The notes under the pieces: model-generated | Told to the model about the DNA's origin: nothing | Seen by the model: the letters and a program-made list of their open reading frames with translations, nothing else | Database searches by the model: none | Source of the DNA: Enterobacter sp. JBIWA008 | GTDB lineage: Bacteria > Pseudomonadota > Gammaproteobacteria > Enterobacterales > Enterobacteriaceae | NCBI RefSeq assembly: GCF_019968765.1 | Contig: NZ_CP074149.1 | Location: 2,976,001 to 3,040,000 of the forward strand | Direction: 5' to 3' | DNA: 64,000 nt | Program-made: the position numbers and the translations under genes | Shown here: in pieces, positions 51,418 through 59,742 of the stretch | Numbering within the stretch: position 1 is the first letter of the stretch | Layout of the letters: each line of letters opens with the position of its first letter

Positions 51418-53034
51418 ATGAGCGATTTGCAGCCTTTCCTTCCGACGCGCAAGCGCCCCATGAAGCTGAACACCCTGGTCACGCTGATGGTGTGCGCGAT
51501 TATTGCCTCTGTGCTGCTGGTGGTCTTTGCGCTCTACTCCGTGCAAATCACCCGGGCGACGCGCGATGATGTAAAAGATACTGCTCTGGGTATCGCCAGA
51601 ACGCTGGCCAACAGCCCGGAGATCCAGCGCGGCCTGATGCAGCCACCACAGGCGGATATCATTCAGCCCATCGCCCAGGCGGTGACGAAACGAAACGATC
51701 TGCTGTTCACCGTTGTCACCGATATGCGCGGGATCCGCTACTCTCACCCGAACGAGGCGCTGCTGGGGCTGCATTTTATCGGCGACGATTTAACTCCCGC
51801 GCTGGAAGGTAAAGAAAATGTCTCCGTAAACCGGGGTGCCCTCGCCGAAGCGCTTCGTGTCTTTACGCCCGTTTACGACAGCCAGCATGACCAGATCGGC
51901 GTGGTGGTGGTCGGTATCTCCCTCAAAAAAGTGGAAGATCAGATTGCACGCGGGCGGCTAAACGCCGTCTGGACCATTTTATTCAGTATTTTTATGAGTT
52001 CCATGGCGATTTGGGGTCTGGTGCGGGTACTGAAACGCATCCTGTTCGGGCTCGAACCCTACGAAATTTCCGCCCTGTTCGAACAGCGTCAGGCGATGCT
52101 GCAGTCGCTTCGCGAGGGGGTGCTGGCCGTCGATATTCACGGGCGCGTGACGATGATCAACCAGACCGCCAGAGAAATATTGCTTCTCCCCGCCGGCAAG
52201 CAGACCGAAAACGCCAGCGCCCCCCTGCTGGCCAGCCTGCGCGACGTCTCGAAGACGGGGGTCGCGCGCCAGGATCAGGAGATCAGCTGCAACGGGCGGC
52301 TATTGCTGTGCAACATGGTCCCCGTTAAAAGTCAGAATCGGGTGATCGGCGCCATCACCACCTTCCGCGATAAAACAGAAATCAGCCAGCTGATGCAGCG
52401 TATTGATGGCATGGTTAACTACGTCGACGCCCTGCGGACCCATACGCATGAGTTTATGAATAAACTGCATGTGATCCTGGGCCTGCTGCACATGAAGCGC
52501 TACGACAAGCTGGAGGAGTACATCATCCAGACGGCACATAATTACCAGACGGATATCGGTACGATACAGAGCAAGGTAAAATCCCCGGTGATTGCCGGGT
52601 TCCTGCTGGGTAAAATCAATCGGGCGAAAGAAGCGGGCGTCACCCTGACGCTGGCGGATGAATGCCAGATACCGGATACCGCGAGCGAAGAGCAGGTCGC
52701 GGTGCTGATCACCGTGCTAGGTAACCTCATCGAAAACGCGCTCGACGCGATGGAAGGACAGCACGAAGGTGAGATCGGCCTGCTGCTGCATTATCAGAAT
52801 GGCTGGCTCAGCTGTGAAGTCAGCGACGATGGCCCCGGCATTGACCCCACTCAGCTGGAGGCTATTTTTACAAAGGGCTTCTCAACAAAAGGTGAAAACC
52901 GCGGCGTTGGGCTGTTCCTTGCTCGCCAGCAAATCCAGAACCTCGGCGGTGATATCACCGTTGAGTCTGAGCCAGGCGTATTTACCCAATTTTTTGTTCA
53001 CATCCCCTGGGATAGCGAGAGGAATATCGCGTGA
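51418..53034 (+). CDS. dcuS: DcuS-type C4-dicarboxylate sensor histidine kinase
   Basis: This membrane sensor kinase has 538 residues from the ATG at 51418. Helix 1 is about 19-42, a periplasmic PAS-like domain is about 43-180, helix 2 is about 183-203, then a cytoplasmic PAS domain. The phospho-acceptor His344 is in THTHEFMNKLHVILGLLHMK, followed by the ATPase domain (LIENALDAMEG; DDGPGIDP; GVGLFLARQQ). The fumarate-binding residues of E. coli DcuS, Arg107, His110, Arg147 and Phe149, fall at the same numbers here. The stop overlaps the regulator start by 4 bases. It is not beside dcuB, so it is probably a paralogue dedicated to this locus. Confidence 0.9.
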   Translation: MSDLQPFLPTRKRPMKLNTLVTLMVCAIIASVLLVVFALYSVQITRATRDDVKDTALGIARTLANSPEIQRGLMQPPQADIIQPIAQAVTKRNDLLFTVVTDMRGIRYSHPNEALLGLHFIGDDLTPALEGKENVSVNRGALAEALRVFTPVYDSQHDQIGVVVVGISLKKVEDQIARGRLNAVWTILFSIFMSSMAIWGLVRVLKRILFGLEPYEISALFEQRQAMLQSLREGVLAVDIHGRVTMINQTAREILLLPAGKQTENASAPLLASLRDVSKTGVARQDQEISCNGRLLLCNMVPVKSQNRVIGAITTFRDKTEISQLMQRIDGMVNYVDALRTHTHEFMNKLHVILGLLHMKRYDKLEEYIIQTAHNYQTDIGTIQSKVKSPVIAGFLLGKINRAKEAGVTLTLADECQIPDTASEEQVAVLITVLGNLIENALDAMEGQHEGEIGLLLHYQNGWLSCEVSDDGPGIDPTQLEAIFTKGFSTKGENRGVGLFLARQQIQNLGGDITVESEPGVFTQFFVHIPWDSERNIA

Positions 53035-53750
53035 TAAATGTATTAATTGTCGATGATGACGCCATGGTAGCCGACCTCAACCGTCTCTATGTCAACCGTG
53101 TTGAAGGTTTTAGCTGCTGCGGCGTCGCCTCCACGCTAAACCAGGCCGAGGCCATCATTAATAACCCCAGCCAGCCTGTCGATCTGGTACTGCTGGATGT
53201 CTACATGCAGCAGGATAACGGGCTGGATCTGCTGCCCGTTATTCGCGCATCTGGTCGCCCAATCGATGTGATTATGATCTCCTCGGCTGCTGACGCCACG
53301 ACGATCCAGACCTCTATCCATTACGGCGTGGTGGATTATCTGATAAAGCCGTTCCAGTTCCCGCGCTTTGAAGAGGCGCTTAACGGCTGGAAGGCAAAGC
53401 GCAACCTGATGGGTTCGCACCAGTATTATGAGCAGGCCGACGTCGACCGGCTGATCCACGGCGGGGCGCCGGAACTGGCGGACAGTAAAAAGCTGCCGAA
53501 GGGGTTAACGCCGCAAACGCTGCGCACGATTTGCCAGTGGATTGACGCTCATCCGGAGACAGAATTTTCTACCGACGATCTGGCAAACGCGGTCAATATT
53601 TCCCGCGTGTCCTGCCGCAAATATCTGATCTGGCTGGCGCAAATCAATATTCTGTTCACCAGCATTCACTACGGTGCCACCGGGCGTCCGGTGTATCGCT
53701 ACCGTCTCCAGCCGGAGCAGACCGGCCTGCTCAAGCAATACTGCCAGTAA
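53031..53750 (+). CDS. dcuR: DcuR-type response regulator
   Basis: This CitB-family regulator has 239 residues, the E. coli DcuR length, and is very similar to it throughout. It has acidic pocket DDD at 8-10, phospho-acceptor Asp56 in LLDVYMQQDNGLDLLPV, HYGVVDYLIKPFQFPRFEEAL, and a C-terminal DNA-binding part LPKGLTPQTLRTICQWID and NISRVSCRKYLIWL. It is predicted to activate the neighbouring transporter, fumarase and reductase genes when C4-dicarboxylates are present. Its 3' end overlaps apbE by 20 bases in converging orientation. Confidence 0.92.
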   Translation: MINVLIVDDDAMVADLNRLYVNRVEGFSCCGVASTLNQAEAIINNPSQPVDLVLLDVYMQQDNGLDLLPVIRASGRPIDVIMISSAADATTIQTSIHYGVVDYLIKPFQFPRFEEALNGWKAKRNLMGSHQYYEQADVDRLIHGGAPELADSKKLPKGLTPQTLRTICQWIDAHPETEFSTDDLANAVNISRVSCRKYLIWLAQINILFTSIHYGATGRPVYRYRLQPEQTGLLKQYCQ

Positions 53751-54693
53751 CGCGGTAGGTATCATCCAGCAGGGTAAAGCGGAAGTGGTGTGCTGAAGAG
53801 AACACCACTTCTTTTGTCCTGGTCACAAAGATTGCTTCTATATCGGGACGCGCGCGCAGCGCGGCGCAGCCCTTCTTCACGCCCATGCCGTACATCAGCG
53901 TGGTCCAGATATCTCCGTCAATGGAGTCTTTTGAAATGATGGTCACGCTATCCAGTTCGTTATCCAGCGGATACCCGGTGCGCGGGTCGAGAATATGATG
54001 ATAGCGTTTGCCGTTTTGTTCAAAATAGCGCTCGTACGTTCCCGACGTCACGACGGAGAGGTTCTCAACGGTCATTGTGCCGATCAGCGCATCTCCGGCG
54101 AACGGTTTTTTCAGCCCGACGCTCCAGCCCCCTTCCGGCGAGCCTAACGTCTGAATGTTTCCGCCGAGGTTAATCAGCCCCAGCTCAGCCCCCTCTTTAT
54201 GCAGGTAATCCCGCACCCTGTCGGCAATATAGCCTTTGGCAATCGCACCCAGATCGATTTCCATCCCCGCCCGGGCCAGAAACACGCTGCTGCTGGCCTC
54301 ATCAAGGAGAACATCCTCAGGACGGGTAATCGACAGCAGCGACGCAATGTCATCAGCGGGCGGAACGCTGTCTCCCTGAAAACCAATCTTCCAGCGCTTC
54401 ACCAGCGGACCGATCGCCAGATTAAAGGCGCTGTCCTTGAGCAGGCTTGCCGCTTTTGCACAGCGGACCAGATCAAACACCGGCCGACTGACGGTGACCG
54501 GATGCTGGCCAGCCGCATGGTTGATGTCCATCACCTGCGAGTGCGCGCGGTTGACGGTAAGCAGATCTTCGTACTGTTTGATCAGACGAAACACGCGGGA
54601 CGCGAGGGCTTCGTCATGGGAGAAGAGTTTCAGGAGAATGGGTGAGCCCATCAGGACGGCGGAGTAGCTGTAAACGCGATGGCTATCAGACAT
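53731..54693 (-). CDS. apbE: Cytoplasmic ApbE-type FAD:protein FMN transferase
   Basis: This 320-residue flavin transferase attaches FMN covalently to a Thr in target proteins, using FAD and Mg2+. Family features are DLGAIAKGYIADRV, LINLGGNIQTLG, SVVTSGTYERYF, YHHILDPRTGYPL and DGDIWTTLMYGMG. There is no signal peptide or lipobox, unlike the usual periplasmic ApbE, which fits a cytoplasmic target. The target is evidently the reductase encoded just upstream, which has the matching motif. Confidence 0.93.
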   Translation of the reverse strand: MSDSHRVYSYSAVLMGSPILLKLFSHDEALASRVFRLIKQYEDLLTVNRAHSQVMDINHAAGQHPVTVSRPVFDLVRCAKAASLLKDSAFNLAIGPLVKRWKIGFQGDSVPPADDIASLLSITRPEDVLLDEASSSVFLARAGMEIDLGAIAKGYIADRVRDYLHKEGAELGLINLGGNIQTLGSPEGGWSVGLKKPFAGDALIGTMTVENLSVVTSGTYERYFEQNGKRYHHILDPRTGYPLDNELDSVTIISKDSIDGDIWTTLMYGMGVKKGCAALRARPDIEAIFVTRTKEVVFSSAHHFRFTLLDDTYRVTGSIA

Positions 54694-54708
54694 GGCATGA
54701 GTCCTCAG

Positions 54709-54779
54709 ATGTAGCCCCGGCAGGCACCGTGCCGCCGGGGAAAATGCCGGATAGCGCTGCGCGTATCCGGCCTACAACA
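54709..54779. repeat. REP pair (BIME) between the reductase and apbE genes
   Basis: Two inverted REP-type elements lie head to tail: TGTAGCCCCGGCAGG-CCGCCGGGGAA (about 54711-54742) and TGCCGGATAGCGC-TATCCGGCCTACAA (about 54745-54777). The second is the standard enterobacterial REP wording. The location between two genes of one transcript suggests mRNA stabilisation or processing that lowers apbE relative to its target. Confidence 0.85.
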
Positions 54780-54787
54780 CAGGTGTC

Positions 54788-57568
54788 TTACTGCTTTTTC
54801 GAACGCATAGCCGCCTGGTGTCCTGCAAGCGTACCAAAAATAATGATATCTGCCACCGCGTTACCGCCGATACGGTTACCGCCGTGGATCCCGCCGACCA
54901 CTTCACCGGCCGCGAACGCGCCTGGCAGCACGTTGTGGTTGCTGTCCAGCACGCAGGTTTCGGTGTTGATAGTTACGCCGCCCATGGTGTGGTGCACGCC
55001 TGGCGCAATCTGAATGGCGTAGAATGGCCCTTCGTTGATTGGCGCACGCAGCGCGGTGGTACGACCAAAATCGTCATCGTGCTGTTTTTCGACGAAGCCG
55101 TTGTAGCGTTCCAGGGTCGCCAGGAAAGCGTGGTGATCCATACCGAGCGCTTCAGCCAGAGCTTTTGGCGAGCTGGCACTGGTCACGAAACCTTTCGCGA
55201 TGTACTCATCCGCGGCTTTGTTTTTAGCGCGGACATGCTCATCAAAGACGATGTAAGCATATTTCTCCGGCAGAGCGATGATCTGCGCCGATACTTTATC
55301 GCGAGTCGACATTTCGTTATAGAAGCGGTTCCCCTGCTGATTCACCAGAATCGCCCCGCCGCCGCGGATAGATTCGGAAATCAGATACGAGGTTTTCTGC
55401 TCAACGGTTGGGTGAATTTGAATTTCGCCCATATCCACGGTGCCCGCCCCGATGCGCTCCAGCAGCGCGATGCCACCGCCGGTTGCCCCTTTGTGGTTGG
55501 TGGTGACGAAACCTTCCAGATCCGGACGGTATTTCACCACCATCTGGCTATTGGCGCTGAAGCCGCCGGTGGCGACAATCACGCTTTTGGTTGCTACGGT
55601 GACGGTTTCGTTCTCTTCGGTGGTCAGACGTACGCCGGTGACTTCACCGTTCTCGAAGATGATGTCGCTGACGGAGGTATCCAGCATCACCTCGATGTTG
55701 CGTTTGTTGACGTTGCGCACCAGGCCGCTGATCAGGTAACCGCCCACCGCAGAACCGTCTTTTGGACGGTGGGTACGGTCAATGCTCATCCCGCCGGTGG
55801 TGGTGATGTCGTTCAGCATGATGCCGCGGGTGGCCAGCCACTCAATTGCCTGCGGCGCGTTCTCGACGAAGCGACGCAGCAGTTCAGGGTTGTTCTTGTT
55901 GCCGCCGCCTTTCAGGCTTTCCTGGTAGAACAGCTCTTTGCTGTCCTGAATGCCCTTCACGCGCTGGAAGCGAGTTTCGGCGGCGTTCATACCGGCAGAG
56001 GCTTTAATGGTGTTCCCACCGATGGTCGGCATTTTCTCGACAATCAGCACGCTCGCGCCTTCGTCGTGAGCCTGAATCGCCGCCGCCAGACCGGCGCCGC
56101 CGCTGCCGACAACCACCACGTCCACGCTGCGGGTTTCGTTCGGGTCAACGCCCTCTTCCGCGGCCAGCGCTTTGCTGGATTTCAGCATCGCTTTAGAAAC
56201 CGCTTTCTTCACCGCTTCACTCTGGCTGGTTGCGCCGGTGATGGCATCCACGTGCGGAGTATTGGCGTCCAGAATGCGGGTACGGATCTCGTCAAAGCTG
56301 GTCACAAACTCAACGTCTTCGCTCGGGCCGCAGACCAGCTCGATGTCCGCAATGCGGTCAGTTTCCAGGCTGACGTTAATCACCAGTTCGTTAGCGTCAT
56401 CCTGCACTTTCTCAGCAAAGGTACCCGGTTTGAATTTGGATTCGCCCATGCTCATGTCGCGGATCATCGCTTCTACCAGCGAGAAGCGCCACAGCGGTTC
56501 AGGAATGCTCAACGCCTCGCGCTTGGTGCTGTCCATAAACAGCTCAAGGCTTTCGCCAGCCGCGATGCGGTCTGTCCAGTCCGGATAAGCGATGGTGGCG
56601 CGGCCAACGGCGATCAGGTCGTAACCGTGGTCCAGCGCTTCATTCACATCTGAAGCATTCACCACGCCGCCCACGCCCATGACCGGAACCTGCGCCAGCG
56701 TTTCAGAACGCATCGCGCAGTATTTTTCGATAAGCGGGGTTGGATCCTGGGTGTCGACAATGGAAGGACGCAGAGTCGCGCCGACGGAGAAGTGCAGATA
56801 GTCCACGCCGCGCGCCGCCAGTTTTTCCAGCAGGTACATGGCGTCGTCAAAGCGAATGCCCGGGACTTCCATTTCTTCAGGGGAGAAACGATAGCCAATA
56901 ATAAACGCGTCGTCCGCGTACTGGCGCACCATTTTGTGGGTAATGTCCAGCACAGCCAGCGGGAACTTCGCGCGGTTATCGCGGCTACCGCCCCACTCGT
57001 CATCGCGCTGGTTTGAATTCGGTGAGTAGAACTGCTGAATCAGATAGGTGTTCGCCCCGTGGATTTCCACGCCGTCAAAACCGGCCTGGATGGCGCGGCG
57101 CACGGCCTCACCAAACTTGCCGATCATGCCTTCCACTTCTTCAGACGTCAGAGCAACCGGCGTTGCTGCACCTTCACGCGGCGCGGCTACGGCGCTCGGG
57201 CCAACCGGGGTACGGCCACCGATCAGTTTTGGGTCGACCATGCGGCCACCGTGGTAGATCTGCAGCAGCGCTTTAGACCCTTTGGATTTAATGGCCTCTG
57301 CGATTTTCGCCAGCCCGGCGATTTTCTCGTCATTATCAATACCGATCGCGCCCGGGAAGGCGAGACCGAGATCGTCGACGAAGCAACACTCCACAATAAT
57401 GGTGCCGATACTGCCGGAACGGGCACGATAGTACTCCACCAGTTCGCTGGTGACGGTGCCGTCATAATAGCCGGTACAGGTGGTCATAGGGGCCATTAAC
57501 AAACGGTTTTTCAGTTCAGTGCCATTCGGTAATGTGAAGGGGCTAAGAATGCGTTCGTTAGTGCTCAT
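54788..57568 (-). CDS. Soluble three-domain NADH:fumarate reductase-like flavoprotein
   Basis: This 926-residue protein has no signal peptide. An old-yellow-enzyme NAD(P)H oxidoreductase domain is at about 1-365 (EIHGANTYLIQQFYSPNSN with His170 and Asn173; VGRATIAYPDW). An FMN_bind domain is at about 380-460, with the ApbE target motif DAITGAT at 441-447 (Thr447 predicted to carry FMN). A FAD-binding fumarate-reductase-type domain runs from about 482 to the end (VVGSGGAGLAAA; GGNTIKASAGMNA; GGVTINTE). The arrangement matches the water-soluble NADH:fumarate oxidoreductase described in Klebsiella. Urocanate or acrylate-type substrates cannot be excluded. It is divergent from the transporter gene. 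Confidence 0.88.
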   Translation of the reverse strand: MSTNERILSPFTLPNGTELKNRLLMAPMTTCTGYYDGTVTSELVEYYRARSGSIGTIIVECCFVDDLGLAFPGAIGIDNDEKIAGLAKIAEAIKSKGSKALLQIYHGGRMVDPKLIGGRTPVGPSAVAAPREGAATPVALTSEEVEGMIGKFGEAVRRAIQAGFDGVEIHGANTYLIQQFYSPNSNQRDDEWGGSRDNRAKFPLAVLDITHKMVRQYADDAFIIGYRFSPEEMEVPGIRFDDAMYLLEKLAARGVDYLHFSVGATLRPSIVDTQDPTPLIEKYCAMRSETLAQVPVMGVGGVVNASDVNEALDHGYDLIAVGRATIAYPDWTDRIAAGESLELFMDSTKREALSIPEPLWRFSLVEAMIRDMSMGESKFKPGTFAEKVQDDANELVINVSLETDRIADIELVCGPSEDVEFVTSFDEIRTRILDANTPHVDAITGATSQSEAVKKAVSKAMLKSSKALAAEEGVDPNETRSVDVVVVGSGGAGLAAAIQAHDEGASVLIVEKMPTIGGNTIKASAGMNAAETRFQRVKGIQDSKELFYQESLKGGGNKNNPELLRRFVENAPQAIEWLATRGIMLNDITTTGGMSIDRTHRPKDGSAVGGYLISGLVRNVNKRNIEVMLDTSVSDIIFENGEVTGVRLTTEENETVTVATKSVIVATGGFSANSQMVVKYRPDLEGFVTTNHKGATGGGIALLERIGAGTVDMGEIQIHPTVEQKTSYLISESIRGGGAILVNQQGNRFYNEMSTRDKVSAQIIALPEKYAYIVFDEHVRAKNKAADEYIAKGFVTSASSPKALAEALGMDHHAFLATLERYNGFVEKQHDDDFGRTTALRAPINEGPFYAIQIAPGVHHTMGGVTINTETCVLDSNHNVLPGAFAAGEVVGGIHGGNRIGGNAVADIIIFGTLAGHQAAMRSKKQ

Positions 57569-58178
57569 AATAGAAACTCCAAACTTTTAAAAAATTAAGA
57601 ATTCGTTATCGGATTGTGTTTTTAGTTCGCTGTTATTTGCCGACGTTATGATATTAATATAATGATTAATTTAGTTTATAAAGTTATTACATTAGTTAAA
57701 AAACTATTTAATCCCATCAGTAACACAAATAACACATTGGTGTTAGCGATTGTAATTCAACCATTCACAATAATTTAAAATTCGTTAAATGATTAATGGT
57801 AAAACCATTTTCCCAGAACACATACAAATCCATATAAATCAATAAGATAAAAAATAACAAAAAGTAAAAATGTTACAATAATGATAAAGCCAACTCGTAA
57901 GATACGTAATACCCACATACGTCAGAGTGGTTATTAATAAAAGCATAAAAATAACACTGCAATTCTGTTTTTTTGATCGCGATCAATAGTTATTGCATCC
58001 AAAGGCGCAATATAAAAACATCATCAATTTTTAATTTAACGCAACCCAAAAAGCGTTAAATCGCTATTACTGAAAATACAAAGCAGCACCTTAAATAACT
58101 AAAGAAAGCAAAAAAACTTAAGAAAGCGATTTTGTTTTTCAGGGCAACCGAATTTTTGACAACTTAAGACGTGAAACT
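57569..58178. other. 610-base divergent control region of the fumarate locus
   Basis: No gene is supported in this strongly AT-rich region between the reductase (minus) and transporter (plus) genes. It contains a perfect FNR box (57973-57986), many TAAT/ATTA repeats near 57650-57800 that would suit DcuR or H-NS binding, and no obvious hairpin. Promoters for both directions must lie here. Confidence 0.65.
57973..57986. promoter_or_regulatory. FNR box
   Basis: TTGATCGCGATCAA is a perfect match to TTGAT-N4-ATCAA and is a full palindrome. It is centred about 199 bases upstream of the transporter start and about 411 bases upstream of the reductase start. It predicts anaerobic control of at least the transporter gene. 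Confidence 0.75.
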
Positions 58179-59687
58179 ATGAATACAAAAACTGCTGTAA
58201 CGCCCCCTGTGGCGAACCAGGCATCAAAAGGAAACGCAAAACGTCTGCTGATGATGGCGTTGCCCGTCATCGTCGCCGTACTGCTGCTGTTTGTTCCAGT
58301 TCCGGAAGGCCTGCCTCCTTACGCGTGGCACTACTTCGCCATCTTTGTCGGCGTGATCGTCGGTCTGATCTTCGAACCCCTGCCGGGTGCGGTGATCGGT
58401 CTGACCGGCGTCGTCGCCATTGCCCTGTGCAGCCAGTGGGTGCTGTTCAGCCCTGAACAGCTGGCTGACCCGAAATTCAAGCTGGCAGGCGCCTCCTTTA
58501 AATGGGCGGTGAGCGGGTTTGGTAACTCTACCGTCTGGCTGATTTTCGGCGCCTTTATGTTCGCCGCAGGCTATGACAAAACCCGCTTCGGCCGCCGTCT
58601 GGCGCTGATTCTGGTGAAGTACCTGGGCCGTCGCAGCCTGACGCTCGGTTACGCCATTACGTTTGCTGACCTGCTGCTGGCACCGTTCACCCCGTCCAAC
58701 ACCGCGCGCAGCGGCGGGACCATCTACCCGATTATCGCTAACCTGCCGCCACTGTACGGTTCAAAACCAAACGACCCAAGCGCGCGCAAAATCGGTTCGT
58801 ACCTGATGTGGGTGGCGATCACCGCGGCCTGTATTACCAGTTCAATGTTCCTCTCAGCCCTGGCGCCAAACCTGCTGGCCCTGGCGCTAGTGAAAAGTAC
58901 GGTTGGGATTGATATCTCCTGGGGCACCTGGTTCCTCGCCTTCCTGCCGCTGGGTATCCTGCTGATTCTTGCCATGCCGCTGCTGGCCTACTGGTTCTAC
59001 CCACCTGAAGTCAAAGTGAATAACGAAGTGCCGCTGTGGGCGACCCGTGAGCTGGAAAAACTCGGCAAGCTGTCCCGCAATGAAATTCTGCTGCTGGTAT
59101 TCGTATGCTGCGCGCTGCTGATGTGGATCTTCGCCACCGCGTGGATTGAGCCTGCCATGGCAGCCCTGCTCATCGTCGGCCTGATGCTGTGGACCGGCGT
59201 GCTGGAGTGGAACGATATCACCGGTAATAAAGCAGCGTGGAATACCTTCGTCTGGTTCGCCACCCTGGTGGCGCTGGCGGACGGCCTCTCCTCCACCGGC
59301 TTTATCGGCTGGCTGGGTAAAGAAGGCGGTCTGTTAATGAGCGGCATTTCACCGGGCGTGGCGACTATCGTTCTGCTGCTGGCGTTCTACCTGCTGCACT
59401 ACCTGTTTGCCAGCACCACCGCGCACACCACCGCGCTGCTGCCAGCGATGCTGACCATCGCCTCCACCATTCCGGGCATGAATATGGAAGTGTTTGTCCT
59501 GCTGATGGTGACCTCGCTGGGCGTGATGGGGATCATCACCCCGTACGGTACTGGCCCAAGCCCGATTTACTACGGTAGCGGCTACCTGCCAACCAAAGAC
59601 TACTGGCGCCTTGGCACCATCTTCGGTGCCATCTTCCTGGCGGCCCTGCTGCTGATTGGCTATCCGTGGATGTCCATGATGTTCTGA
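58179..59687 (+). CDS. DASS-family dicarboxylate/anion transporter
   Basis: This 502-residue inner-membrane protein of the divalent anion:sodium symporter family resembles E. coli TtdT and CitT, which exchange tartrate or citrate for succinate. There are about 12-14 helices. Family substrate/ion signatures are TPSNTARSGGTIYPI, FASTTAHTTALLPAML and TPYGTGPSPIYYGSGYLP. It begins after a 40-residue polar, positively charged N-terminus. It probably brings in malate, tartrate or citrate and exports succinate. The exact exchange is not readable from sequence. fumB follows after a hairpin. Confidence 0.88.
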   Translation: MNTKTAVTPPVANQASKGNAKRLLMMALPVIVAVLLLFVPVPEGLPPYAWHYFAIFVGVIVGLIFEPLPGAVIGLTGVVAIALCSQWVLFSPEQLADPKFKLAGASFKWAVSGFGNSTVWLIFGAFMFAAGYDKTRFGRRLALILVKYLGRRSLTLGYAITFADLLLAPFTPSNTARSGGTIYPIIANLPPLYGSKPNDPSARKIGSYLMWVAITAACITSSMFLSALAPNLLALALVKSTVGIDISWGTWFLAFLPLGILLILAMPLLAYWFYPPEVKVNNEVPLWATRELEKLGKLSRNEILLLVFVCCALLMWIFATAWIEPAMAALLIVGLMLWTGVLEWNDITGNKAAWNTFVWFATLVALADGLSSTGFIGWLGKEGGLLMSGISPGVATIVLLLAFYLLHYLFASTTAHTTALLPAMLTIASTIPGMNMEVFVLLMVTSLGVMGIITPYGTGPSPIYYGSGYLPTKDYWRLGTIFGAIFLAALLLIGYPWMSMMF

Positions 59688-59693
59688 TTCCTG

Positions 59694-59727
59694 ACCGCCG
59701 GACTTCTCCTCCGGCGGTTTTATTTTT
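59694..59727 (+). terminator. Terminator/attenuator between transporter and fumarase genes
   Basis: ACCGCCGGA and TCCGGCGGT, nine-base arms with an 8-base loop, are followed by TTTATTTTTG, 7 bases after the transporter stop and 16 bases before the fumarase start. It should reduce but may not stop read-through into fumB. Confidence 0.75.
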
Positions 59728-59742
59728 GTGGAGCAATACGCT

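Noticed and set aside
54818..56653. A 611-residue open frame on the plus strand opposite the fumarate reductase-like gene
   Set aside because: The minus-strand gene has three clear domains, while this frame is rich in His/Arg/Gln without motifs. It is a shadow of codon bias.
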